Shown: positions 12,201 to 23,103 of the stretch, one piece after another | Layout of the letters: each line of letters starts with the position of its first letter | Position numbering within the stretch: position 1 is the stretch's first letter | Assembly (NCBI GenBank): GCA_037074765.1 | Contig: JBAMDO010000039.1 | Span: forward strand, 248,001 to 312,000 | Length of the DNA stretch: 64,000 nucleotides | DNA from: Mansonella perstans | Taxonomy: Eukaryota; Nematoda; Chromadorea; Rhabditida; Onchocercidae | Direction of reading: 5' to 3' | The notes under the pieces: model-generated | Database searches by the model: none | What the model was told of the DNA's origin: nothing | What the model saw: only the letters and a program-made list of their open reading frames with translations | Position numbers and translations under genes: made by a program

Positions 12201-14013
12201 TAAAAGCAATAATATCTACTTCATTTTGGAATCCCCATTTGCCAGGTGATTTAAGAATTGTAAGCTGAGATTTATAATCTGTAATTGAGTATGATTTCTG
12301 AAGTGGTGATGAAATAGTTCCTTCACTGGAAGATAGACCGCGAACATTAGTTTCTGTACTTGATTTTCCTTTCACTTTCTCGTTTTCACTACAACTAAAT
12401 TTTGAAGATTTCTAAAGGTCGTACTCATTATAGAAAAATTTTTTTTTAAATAATGATAATTATATCCCATTGAAAATGTGATATTATTATTAATACGATT
12501 ATCAATGTAGACAACATAATAAACCGACTTACCATAAGTTGGTTGACGGTAATGCTATTTCAGCAGTACCACAGGCAACATCCTCCCTGATAATTATTGG
12601 ACTCAACTGCGCACCTTCGATAAATTTATCTTGATGAGAACGCGGAAAGCGTCTAGATCGATAGGTCTAAATAATTTTTAGGTGGTAACAATCAAATTTG
12701 TAAAATAATTCCTCATTAATGAATTTAAAAATTTACCGGAAGAGGAGTCGATGTCGTTGGCTCTAATGGATGAACGATAAAGACCAAAGGTGATCCTTTA
12801 ATATCAAGCTGATTTATGCTTTCATTTTCCTTCAACGACAAACCAGTAGAATGCTTTGCTTTGCCAGAGTTCTCTTTGGCCACCACATCTTGCATAACTT
12901 TATTGGAAGCTTCTTCAAATCCTGCAAATAGCTTCCAATTTTTGATGGGAAGAATGGAGCAGTTGGATATGAAGGGACAATGACACATGAACATGAAGAA
13001 CAATAGATTCTATTTCGTCATTATTTATCTACTCATCTTACTTTAAAGATTATCTACAGTTTAAGCCTTCAGCATGAAAATTAATGAGGCCACATCCTAA
13101 GACATTAATTGAATAATATGCTTGCTCGACTAAATAAAAAGAAAGATCAAAACAAATTGAAAAATCATTGTAAAAACCTAAAAACACCAGCAACCTGATA
13201 TTTTACCAGAAGCCTGCGATAAATTATTGAACAATTTGCTCGTTACAGACTGCATCCATGATTCGCATATTCCTGCCAAATTGACGCCTAAAATGAAGAA
13301 ACATAAAAGGGTTCTTTGAGATTAGACATAATTAACAAATTATTTAAAAACATTTGCTAGAAACATACTTAACCAAAAACTGACTTAAAAGAAATGAAAA
13401 CATATTAACAAAATGTTTTTCAAAAAAAAAATGTCCTAGAATACAAGACAGGAAAAAATATGTATTTCTCAGAATGATATCGATTCTAACAAATAAGTCT
13501 AGAGCATTAACCAGATGAATGTATTTAATATGTCTGCTGCAATACTTATCAGAAATTTTGAAATATAAAATAATAATAGTATGCAATTAGTAAATAATAT
13601 GATCAACATCCTGATTTTTCTATATGGGGGAAATGCAGATTTTTGTGTATACAAACGCTTAGTGATTCGGCCTTATTTAAAGTATTTAGGTAACATTCAA
13701 AGAAAACGATTCAAATCAACTGGTCAGTTCAATTAAAATGCTGCTATGAAAAACTGATAAGAAATTTCTAGAAACAAAAGCAGCTTCGCTGATGATTAAC
13801 ATGAAATTACAAATTTTCAAATTTTTTACTGAATATAATCTTCGAACACTTTCCAAAAGATTTGACCATAGAATCTAACTGATTTAAGGGAGAAATAATT
13901 AAAATCGAATCACTTACGGTTTTTGCATAGCTTGCTATTTTCATGTTCAACGACAAGTTCATATTCTTCAGCCTCTCTAATCTGGAAGAAAGATTCTTCC
14001 GATCTTCATACAT
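9222..14013 (-). CDS. haspin: Haspin-family atypical protein kinase
   Basis: Haspin phosphorylates histone H3 Thr3 in mitosis and so recruits the chromosomal passenger complex to centromeres (family knowledge). Seventeen phased exons: 14013-13918, 13878-13830, 13287-13207, 12921-12737, 12666-12533, 12394-12220, 12031-11995, 11619-11585, 11457-11324, 11224-11137, 11062-10894, 10832-10684, 10466-10321, 10255-10167, 10018-9916, 9659-9508, 9313-9222; 637 residues. Kinase hallmarks: glycine loop GEGTFGEVF (about 318-326), lysine in VALK (338), helix-C glutamate in [14 protein letters not shown] (Asp475) and IIDFTLSR (Asp514), where DFT replaces DFG as is typical of haspins; then the LFTG and WL-Y motifs of the C lobe. 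Residues 1-300 are not family-like and start with a charged, probably coiled-coil helix. The N-terminal exon joins (exons 1-2 and 5-6) are less sure than the kinase part. Confidence 0.88.
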
Positions 14014-14031
14014 AGTTTACTTCTGTCTTTA

Positions 14032-14033
14032 CT
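14032..14033 (-). promoter_or_regulatory. Probable trans-splice acceptor for haspin
   Basis: On the minus strand a TTTCATTCAG ends here, 18 nt before the haspin ATG (14013-14011) and about 80 nt after the stop of the upstream gene (14112). An in-frame TAA just before the ATG rules out an upstream coding continuation, so the site fits spliced-leader addition at an operon junction. Confidence 0.55.
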
Positions 14034-14111
14034 GAATGAAACATTTCATCTCTGACCACATGAACAAAATTGAAAATATGAAGTGACCTAATTCTTTATG
14101 ACTTTATATTT

Positions 14112-15006
14112 TTAATCGTTAGTCTCATCCTTTACAACTTCATCATATGCTCTCTAAAAAGTAGCAGAAGAATATTACATCAATCGTGCTAAATTTTCGT
14201 AAAAAAATAACGGTAAGGGAGATACCTTCATCGTCATTTCGAACTTTGCCAAATTCCTAGTCTCTGACAGCGTGTGATTAAACATCTTAAAGTTATAACA
14301 TAAACTGTTATAATACAAACTTCGTTATAACATAAATTGTTATAATACAAACTTCACTGAGCAGACGCTGATATTCAAGCTCTTCTTTGCTGATATTTGT
14401 TCGATCAATGGGTTTAGCGCAGCGTCTCCCTTCCTTTTTTTTATTTTGCGTGAATTAGGTTGCAAAGAGTCCTGTTCATGATCCAACAAATCATTTAGTA
14501 TGCTACTAAGCATGGTCGTATTTCGGAATAAAGGATGCTCCTTAGCAAACTGCAAAATTTTACTGCGCATTGAATGAAGAACTATTGAATGATCAGAAAA
14601 CGAAATTATTATATTAACATGATGTATCCAAAAATATATTCAAGCAGTCTACAACTCACTATTTGTCAACCGCTCAATAGGAAAATAGTCTTAAATCTTA
14701 TCTACTCAATTCCAACTCAATATGATAATTAATTAATAAACTAAAGAGGGTTCAAAAATTTTTAAATTACGGTACCATAACCTCTCCATCAAATATCAAT
14801 TAGGAATTGATCCCAAATGATACTAATAAACTTTTATTTTTTAAAGTCTAAGAATTTAATTATCTAATTTCTCCGTTTCATTTTGATCAATTAAATGGCC
14901 TATTAAAATTATGATATTAGATTGTGCTTACTTGTTCCAAGGTGGTTTTATTCAATCCATCAACAAATGTTGCATTGCCTTTGGACATAAAACGTCTTCG
15001 AACCAT
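14112..15006 (-). CDS. Unidentified small protein, first gene of operon
   Basis: Four exons: 15006-14932, 14549-14353, 14285-14226, 14153-14112. The start MVRRRFMSKGN lies 8 nt after a TTTTTTTTAG acceptor, suggesting trans-splicing. Exons 1 and 2 join in phase (TTLEQ|FAKEHPLF). The end of exon 2 (EELEYQRLLSE), exon 3 (MFNHTLSETRNLAK) and exon 4 (RAYDEVVKDETND, TAA) also join in phase. However, the first and second halves of exon 2 are in frames that differ by one base, with the switch at or near an A8 run (14435-14442). One more A would give a continuous protein of about 124 residues. It is mostly charged and helical, with a lysine-rich patch at the run. I do not recognise it. Being co-transcribed with haspin may hint at a nuclear or mitotic role, which is inference only. 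Confidence 0.55.
14291..14355. repeat. Two-copy 32-bp tandem duplication over a splice donor
   Basis: GTTATAACATAAA[C/T]TG and the following TTATAATACAAACTTC occur twice, at about 14292-14323 and 14324-14355. The copy nearer the exon contains the minus-strand donor GAA|GTTTGT of exon 2; the other repeats that donor inside the intron. Confidence 0.85.
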
Positions 15007-16831
15007 TTCGTTGCCTAAAAAAAATTTCCAAATAAAGTAAATCGTAAAAACTGTCAAATCAACACAGCTAATTTCAATCTGTCAAATATGAGACAAAGCA
15101 ACCAGACAAACCAGTCAAGACAATGAAGAAGAATTACAATAATGAAATGAAATAAGAATGAATTTGAATGCAAAACAAAATTTTCCTAAAATTTATTTAT
15201 CTAAATCAAAACATTAATTAATAGCTAAAAGCAACAATTGACTAATTTTAGCAATCAAAAATCATAAATTAATCAATGAAATCTTAACCAATCTTGCAAC
15301 ATTTCTAATTAGAAGTAGTGGAAAAAGAAGCTAGGATGCTCTATTTTCCTTTTTTCTTTCTATACTCTTAAATTAGCCTAGAATTGTATTTGATAAAATA
15401 AAAATGAAATATAAGGAAGCGAATAACAAAAAATTATACTTTCTCCTGAATATATGTCAAATTAAGCGAAAAAGATGACTTATTCCAAAACAAAATTACA
15501 TATTTGTTATTCATTTTTTTTAAAAATCAAAATTAGTGAAATATTGATAGTTTAGCAATAACTTCAATATATTAGAGATAAAACGTTTATCGTATGAATG
15601 ATGTAATAATAGCCATAAAGAAAATGTATTTTTGAACTTTGACCTAATACTTTGAAGTTATGGGATATTTTAGCATATGCGTAAATCCTGGATTATTTAG
15701 CACAATTTTTTAACTATGTAACAACCATATCGTATTATGCCTTCATAAAATTCATTGCGCTATATATTATTACAACTGTTAGCATAACTAGTTAATTTTC
15801 TCTTGATTGAATTCGAAATTTTAAAGTGATAGTGTGAAAATTTAAAGTGAGATTTTAAATTGATAATTTTATTTAGTTGCATAATGAAATTCTCATAAAT
15901 TTTGATCTAAAACCCAAACATAATATTCCCAGTTACATTAATATTTTCATAATTTCAGACAGATTACTTCATTAACTTAAAATTTCAAAGGATATATTTC
16001 GCGGTATGAGCGGCAATATTACGGCCTGCCCGGGGAACGTTAAAAAACTTATAACGGTTCTAAAGTTTTTTTTTCCTGTACCATGTTATTCGGGTACTAT
16101 AATTTTGGATTTCATTAATTAATGACCATCAACCAGTTATTATTCTCGTCCTGCATCCTGGAGAGTTTTCTTGTTTGATTTATATCATACGTAAACATTT
16201 TTGCAAGAAACGTGAAATTTCAGCCGGTCAGTCGGTCAGTGGGTCAGACTGCATCCACAACTGTATCATTTTTATTCAGCAATTTGACAATTTAGCCATT
16301 TTGATAATTTTACTTTCGTTTTTACTTTTTTCTGCTCTTTCTTCACACCACATCATACCACAATCAGTATCTTTTCCTTCCATTTTTTCGTGTGTTATTT
16401 GTAGTATCAGTTTATCAGTTTTGTAGTATCAGTTTATAATTTTATCAGTTTTCATAGAAATGATACTGCTGTTATTGTATTGAACAAATAATTCTTGTTT
16501 ATTTTCTAAGTTCTGCAATATTTTCCCTTTTTTTGTTTATCATTTTTAATGCCACTATCTTTTTTATAATATCATATTTTCCCTATATTTCCTTTTACTA
16601 TTTATTTCATGGCTACTGCAATGAAATATAAAGTATAAATAATTTCCATCTAATATCATTTATAGTGACTCAATTACCATATTTTTGTATGTCTTTACTG
16701 CGATTAATTTTCTGCGATTTCCTTCTTTTGTCTTTTTTATTTATTACATATAAAGGGAATTGTATTTTATAATCATTCTGCATTATCGAATTCAAGCATA
16801 ATTAGTAAATAATTTAAGGAATAGATTACAG
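15007..16831. other. Divergent promoter region
   Basis: This separates the 5' end of the minus-strand operon from the 5' end of ERMP1 on the plus strand. No convincing exon was found. A more GC-rich patch lies near 16015-16050. An 83-codon open frame at 16175-16426 has no splice or family support. Promoters of both units are expected here but no element could be named. Confidence 0.5.
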
Positions 16832-19800
16832 ATGGAATTACGAGAGATGGAATTACGCCAACGGAATATATCGCGGGATATGGACGGTGCTAGAATTACG
16901 ACTAGAAGAAATATGCTAAAAGACAATAAATACGATTGGTTAATTGATAAGGTTACTTTTTTTTCGATTTAATTTCTCTCAGGTTTTCTTTTAAATGTTT
17001 CAGTGTAAAACTGCTAAAACTACCATATCTCATATCATTTCCTCTCTATCATTTTACGTGAAAATGTCATACATCAGTGCAGTATAAAGTCATTTAATAT
17101 ACATAAATTTTGCATTAGAATTAATTAATCGTTAGAAGACCAGTTATTATGGAATTTTATTTCATTACATTACTATACCATGTTTACTTGATTTTGATTT
17201 ATGGACTACAAGTAGAACGATTTCTGGCGGAGGGAAGAACTAGAAGAAGGTTTAAAATGAATTATGGATTAGATGGCATCACTTATGGATTTCTTTTTTT
17301 CGGTTATAAATTTTCAGTATCGTATATCTTCGAATGAAAAATTAGGGATGCGTAATTTTAGAAGTCGCAGAATCTGGGTTTCCGACATTGGTTCTTGATT
17401 CTGACTGTTGTTAGTGGAATCTATGGATTTGTCGTTTATCAAGATAATCGAATGCCCGAGATTAAGCCAGCAGGGCAGTTTAATGAATTCTCGGAAGAAA
17501 GGGCACGACTGTTGCTTCAATCAATCACGGATCTTGGACCACGTCCTAGTGGTTCGGAAAATTGTGAATTAAGTTTTTCTTACATTTTAAAAAAAAAAAT
17601 TAAGAGATTAACAGCTAAAAAAGATAGAGAAACTGGCATCATGAATGATATTTTCAAAATAAGAATTCCAAATAAGATTGAAATATATACGTATTGCAGG
17701 TGCATGCATTTAAGCTTATAAATGATAGATTAAAAAATGCCAAGGCAGAAGTAGATGCTCGAGGAGTAAATCGTTTGGAAATCGATGTTCAGCGCCCATC
17801 TGGATGTTTTGATCTCGGATTCTTATCATCATTTACTTTATGCTACCATAAAATAACCAATATTATTGGTGAATCTTTGTTTTTCGCTCGCTGTTTTTTT
17901 AATGATTTAAAGAGAGTATTAACAATCTTTCAACTTTTATTTTTGATTATAGCACGGATCGGACCAAGAGTCCCACCAAAACATTCCATTTTACTGAATT
18001 GCCACTTTGATACGTTTCCGGCTGCACCTGGTGCTACCGATGATGCTGTAAGTGTTATCTTTGCTACTGCCATTGTAGTCTTGAATTTTGAATTAGATAT
18101 AGTCAGCTTTTTTGCTCGAAATTTTTTTTTTGATTTGTTGTTTGTGTTCTATATCATCAACCAATCAAGATATTGTTATTATGTGAAAGAAAATTTTTTC
18201 CTTTTTGATCTTCTTAATGTTATTATATATATTAATTTTTTAAGAAATAGAAGCCGTGTTTTTTTTTACTCTTTTAAAAATTGATTTTAGGTAAACTGTG
18301 CAATTATGATGGAGATTATGGATATCTTATCTCATTCAGAAGAACCTCTCCAAAATGATATAATTTTTCTTTTCAATGGAGGTGAAAAATACGATTGTTT
18401 CATTAATATCAATAATAGCCGCAGTATATATATATTTCTCAGTCGAAATATAGGGATTATTAAAAAGGCATATTACTATTATATGATATTGCCACACACT
18501 CAGACATACGATATATCTACTTAGTTATTGATTTTAAAACTACTGGACAATTTTTGCAATTCCGAATTTTGATTTTAGCTGAGGAAAATTTTTTGCAAGC
18601 ATCACATGGTTTCATTACACAACATCCATGGCGGCATTCCGTTCGAGCGTTTGTAAACTTGGAGGGCTCTGGTGCTGGTGGCCGTGAAATACTATTTCAG
18701 GTATTATTTGAGTTTATTATATCATTTCAATTGTACAATGCAACTCTTTGTAGTTACTCAATTTCAAATACATGTTATTTTTCAGGCTGGACCCGGAAAT
18801 TCTTGGCTTTTGCACACATATCTGAAAAACGCACCTCATCCTCACTGCAGTGTTTTAGCCCAGGAAATATTCCAAGCTGGTATTATACCATCTGATACAG
18901 ATTTTCGAGTATTCCGAGATTACGGTCGTATTTCAGGTAAGATTAGCTCTTGTTTCTAGCAGAATCAAATCAATTAATAAAGTCTCGATTTTTCAGGCCT
19001 TGACATTGCATATTTCCGAAATGGATGGGTTTATCACACAGAATTTGATACTCCAAAATACATCACTCCAGGATGTATTCAAAGAACTGGCGAAAACCTG
19101 CTTGCCGTTGCTAAGGTAATTTTCTAATATTTCCGATTTAAAGATAAATATTGATTGCTATTATTCTGTCTGTTAAGGCTTTGATCAAATCGCCATATCT
19201 GGATCGACCAGGTGATTTTGAGCAAAGTAACCGTTGGGTATTTTATGATGTTGTTGGCATCTTTACGGTTTTTTATCCGGTAACTGTCGGACAAGTTCTT
19301 AATTATGCGACAGTAATTGCTGTTTTCTTCGTTATTGCCTATCGTATCTTAAAAGGATTTTATAATTTGATGGATTTATTTAAAGCAGTTTTCGGTCATA
19401 TTATCGCCGCAGTTGTCATGTCCGGTATGTGCACTTTTTTTTTAATGAACTACTTTTTTGTTAATTATTACTGTATAAATGCATTGCATAGACATATATA
19501 AGTCTTTGTGTATTACGCTTTTACGTTTTTAATATCCTTACACTACCTCACTAGTGCATTGCAGGTTACTGAAGCCGATCTTCAAATTTTGTATAAGAGA
19601 AACCTAGCTTTCGTGTATCAGGGAAAGAATTGCATTTGTAGAGATTTTCTATAGAGACATGTTAACAAAATATTTTTTCTAGTAACGGGCTTATCAGTTG
19701 CCTTAGCTGTTACCAAACTCGATATGATAATGTGCTGGTATTCACTTCCGGAACTTGCGTTCCCTCTCTACATTTTTCCTCTTCTTATCACTGGTTGTGC

Positions 19801-22800
19801 TACCCATACGATTTTGGCTCAACTAGATAAAGTATTTTCTTATTATATTTTCATTTATCAAGCTTACCGCAGTAAAAGTAGTGAAAACACTAAGGTTGAT
19901 GATGTTTTTCTAAATATGTTTAACCATGTCTTAATGTTAAATAGGAGTAGTGATTGTGACAGATGTTGCATTACAAGTGAGGAGATTTGTAATGATGGTG
20001 AAATTAGCTTAAGAGTGTTTTCTTGTTTGATGATTGAAATATTAGTGATTTATTAAAAAATCTGGCTATAGTAAGAAAGATTTATGTTTAGTATCTCAAT
20101 TTGCTGATATATATTTTCTTTAAAACCTAACATATCACCAAAGCATGTCATATTACGTTAAGTATGCCAGAAAACTCATCAAAACAATGTTAAATATTGG
20201 TGGCGCTAGATTCATGGCATATGGCATTCAGAATATCAAGTTGGTTAAGCAGAAACATTTGACAAAACAATTTAAAAAGCAAAAAGTTTTTTTGTCAAAA
20301 TAAAACTAAACAAGAGAAATTCAGAGACCCAATCAAGAAATGGTACATTTTGATGGTGTTTTATTATTGTTTTCAACATGGTTAGCACTTGCAACATTTG
20401 CTGGTATTTCCGGTGCATCCTTTATACTTTACAACGCTTTCTTCTTATTGCTTCGTGATCCATTACTTTGGCTTCTGGGAAGGATGCGGATTATAACAAG
20501 TAATTTTTAACTTTCTATAATAATTATTTATGTGAAATAAGAGTGTTTAAAAGTAATTTTTATGGAGTTGATTAGTGCGATAGACTTAGTTTTTTTTTTT
20601 TTTTTTTTTTTTTTTCGTGATAATTTTGTAAAAGCCATTTTTTAGTTTGATTTTTCCTTTTTTTTTTATAGATAGAAGATAAAGTTCAATTTAGAAGTGT
20701 TTAATGATGTGATATCCTCACTAAATTGTGATAAGATTTGAAGATGATTAAGTTAAATTAGCGAAATATTAGAGATTTTGTCTTTCAGAAATCTCTCCAC
20801 AGTGGTTATTACTTACTCAACTCTTATGTACTGTTCCTGTGATGGTATTCGATGCTTATTCAGCAATGTTGCTTTTTGAGTTCTTCGTACCAGTTACAGG
20901 ACGTACGGGCATAGCAGTTAATCCCGAATTTATTATGGTGTTAATGAGTCTCTTTGTTGCATTATGTTTTGTTCTTTTTACGGTATGTGTCTTTTGACCA
21001 AACATCTTCTTCATTTGAACAAGCATTTTTTTCTGTATTTCTGATGGGTATAAACTGAAGAGCTGTGTCCTAAACTTTTCATAGATCCGGATTATAATCA
21101 CCACTCTTTCAGAGTAATCTGTTGTATGTTAGCCGTCGCATGGATTATCCCCTAAAATGTGGTTTAGTGTTGTATTTCGTGTTTTTTATAGCCTTATTTA
21201 CTACAAGGCTTGGCTGGCCTTACAAATATTCCGAAGAAAGCCCTCGTCTGAGACGCCTTGTTACATTGGTATATGTTCTTCCTATCATAACTTTGCATAA
21301 AAGTATTCAACTAACATTCTTTAGAATCTGAAAAACTATACTCTTTTGAACAAATTTAATTAATGTTTATAAAATTTTTTCCAGGATACCGAACGATGGA
21401 TTTATCCTTTCCGAAGTAACACATCAGTTCGGGAGCATGCGTTGTTCGTGCAGACGTTAGATTACCGTGGTATCACCGACCTACCTGAGCATACTTTTTT
21501 GACCGGTAATTCTATTTTTACGACGTTATGCTGCAAGAAATAAAATCTGACGTCATTAATTTAGCATAATTTTTAGGTAACAGTGAGCCCAACTGCAGTG
21601 ATATCAGAGATGAATATTGCCGTCTTCCATATTATACAGCTGTTCATGAGTTGTTCCCTCCGCGGTATTCGATTATTTTTTCAAAATAAATATAAATTAA
21701 ATTGAAAGAGTGAATACATGAGACCAAGAGTTTGTAGTGCCAGTCAGATCAATTCAGTAGCTGTTTACATTTTATTGCAAATAAAAGTATTATAAAAAAA
21801 ACAAGTGATTGAAAGTTCTCATCATTTGAATTCTCCCATGTTTGGGATGACACAAGTGGTTCAGACATTGACGATAGAGTCATAAAATAAAATTCAGTCA
21901 CTTTAATCACCCTTTTTGCGAATGAGTTATCCATTACTGTCAAATTATCGAGACAACTTTTTACTCTTTTTTTTTTGATGGTTACATTAACATAGTTTTT
22001 CCAATTTTTCGTTTGTAGGGAATCTCGTTGGATACCATTACCCGGCCATCCACGGATAGCTAATCCTATCAAAGTCAGCAATATCGAAAAACATTTGTTG
22101 TCGGAATCTAAACTGCGGTTAAATTTTACAATTTCTGGCGGTGCTGATAAAATGTCATTGCATTTGACACCTATGGACGATATTGAAATTGATAGTTGGT
22201 CATTTACAACGTTTCGGTCCGGTGGTTTTAGTAAGCGTAGTACTTATTTCGTTTTTCTTACTTATGGTGCCGAAGCTCCAGAGGAACGGAATTTCTGGAT
22301 TGTTCTTAAAAGAGTTGGTTACATTACTTTTTATATTTGATATTGCTAGAAGTTCTTCACTAAATATTTCGTTTGTTTGTATTGATTAATCATAGTAATA
22401 GTCTGATTTTTCATGTAATTTATTGGTTTTAGGGAATAATGAGTTGTAGAAAAAAAGAAATTTATTAATAAGGAAGTCATAATTGCAAGAAATTTTCTTC
22501 AGAATAATTTCAAGATAGAACAGCACCAAGATGTTTCATTTATAGAGACACATCGGTTTTGATAATTTGGACATCAGCGAGATACCAGTGATGGAAATAT
22601 CAGTGGCTACACATTATGCTCATGGTTATTTGCCTGATTTTTTTATATTTTAATAAACCTAGTTGGAATTAAAAATTCAGATGAACTACAGTTTTTTGTT
22701 TTTTGACTTTTCTTATATCTTCTAAAGTTTAGTTTCGTTAATTTTAATGTGCTTAGTCAAATTTGTCTGATGTAACTTTATGGCATCAGAAAATAAATAA

Positions 22801-23103
22801 CAATGTACTTAACCAGACATATTTAATATATGTTCCTTTTGATAATTACTGCGCGGTGAAAAAACAGAAACATTTATAGAGTTTAGATAATTGCAATTCT
22901 TTTAGTAGTTCTAAGCAAAATATGTACTGCATATTTTAACGAAATCTTACTTATCAGGGCCTTATCAGTATTCCGATACTCTTACGCAGCTGCGATCGTT
23001 AATTGAGTCACGCAGAAAGACACCACATTTGGCCATAGGTTGGTGGAAATGGGCAATTACAACTACTGCTGCAGTTTCCGAAATTGTAGTGCACACATTT
23101 TGA
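16832..23103 (+). CDS. ERMP1: ERMP1/FXNA-type endoplasmic reticulum metallopeptidase (M28)
   Basis: Multi-pass ER zinc aminopeptidase-like protein of family M28. Eighteen exons: 16832-16951, 17362-17568, 17700-17868, 17953-18047, 18291-18381, 18579-18700, 18786-18936, 18997-19115, 19178-19424, 19683-19831, 20325-20499, 20789-20982, 21113-21268, 21385-21505, 21577-21664, 22019-22313, 22546-22624, 22958-23103. All phases chain and give 907 residues, close to human (904). A first TM segment lies at about 48-66. The peptidase core has NCHFD (His183), GATDDAV (Asp195), NGAEEN (Glu229/230) and VYHTEFD (His332), the expected zinc and catalytic residues. Eight or so hydrophobic segments follow (about 375-665), then a luminal C-terminal domain ending SEIVVHTF. 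An AG abuts the ATG, so the mRNA may be trans-spliced. Intron 2 has a TT donor (GAA|TTAAGT; see findings). Not splicing the last intron would end the protein early at 22651-22653. Confidence 0.94.
20590..20615. repeat. T26 homopolymer in ERMP1 intron 11
   Basis: An uninterrupted run of 26 T residues lies inside the intron between exons 11 and 12, with a second T-rich run shortly after (about 20657-20669). Confidence 0.9.

Noticed and set aside
16015..16260. GC-richer patch as a possible RNA gene or bacterial insertion
   Set aside because: No RNA fold or bacterial coding frame could be identified.
17149..17337. 62-codon plus-strand open frame before ERMP1 exon 2
   Set aside because: Lies in intron 1; exons 1 and 2 join in phase without it and it has no family match.
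22625..22653. ERMP1 ending at the TAA at 22651
   Set aside because: The GTTATT donor at 22625 joins an exon at 22958 that carries the conserved C terminus, so the TAA is intronic.
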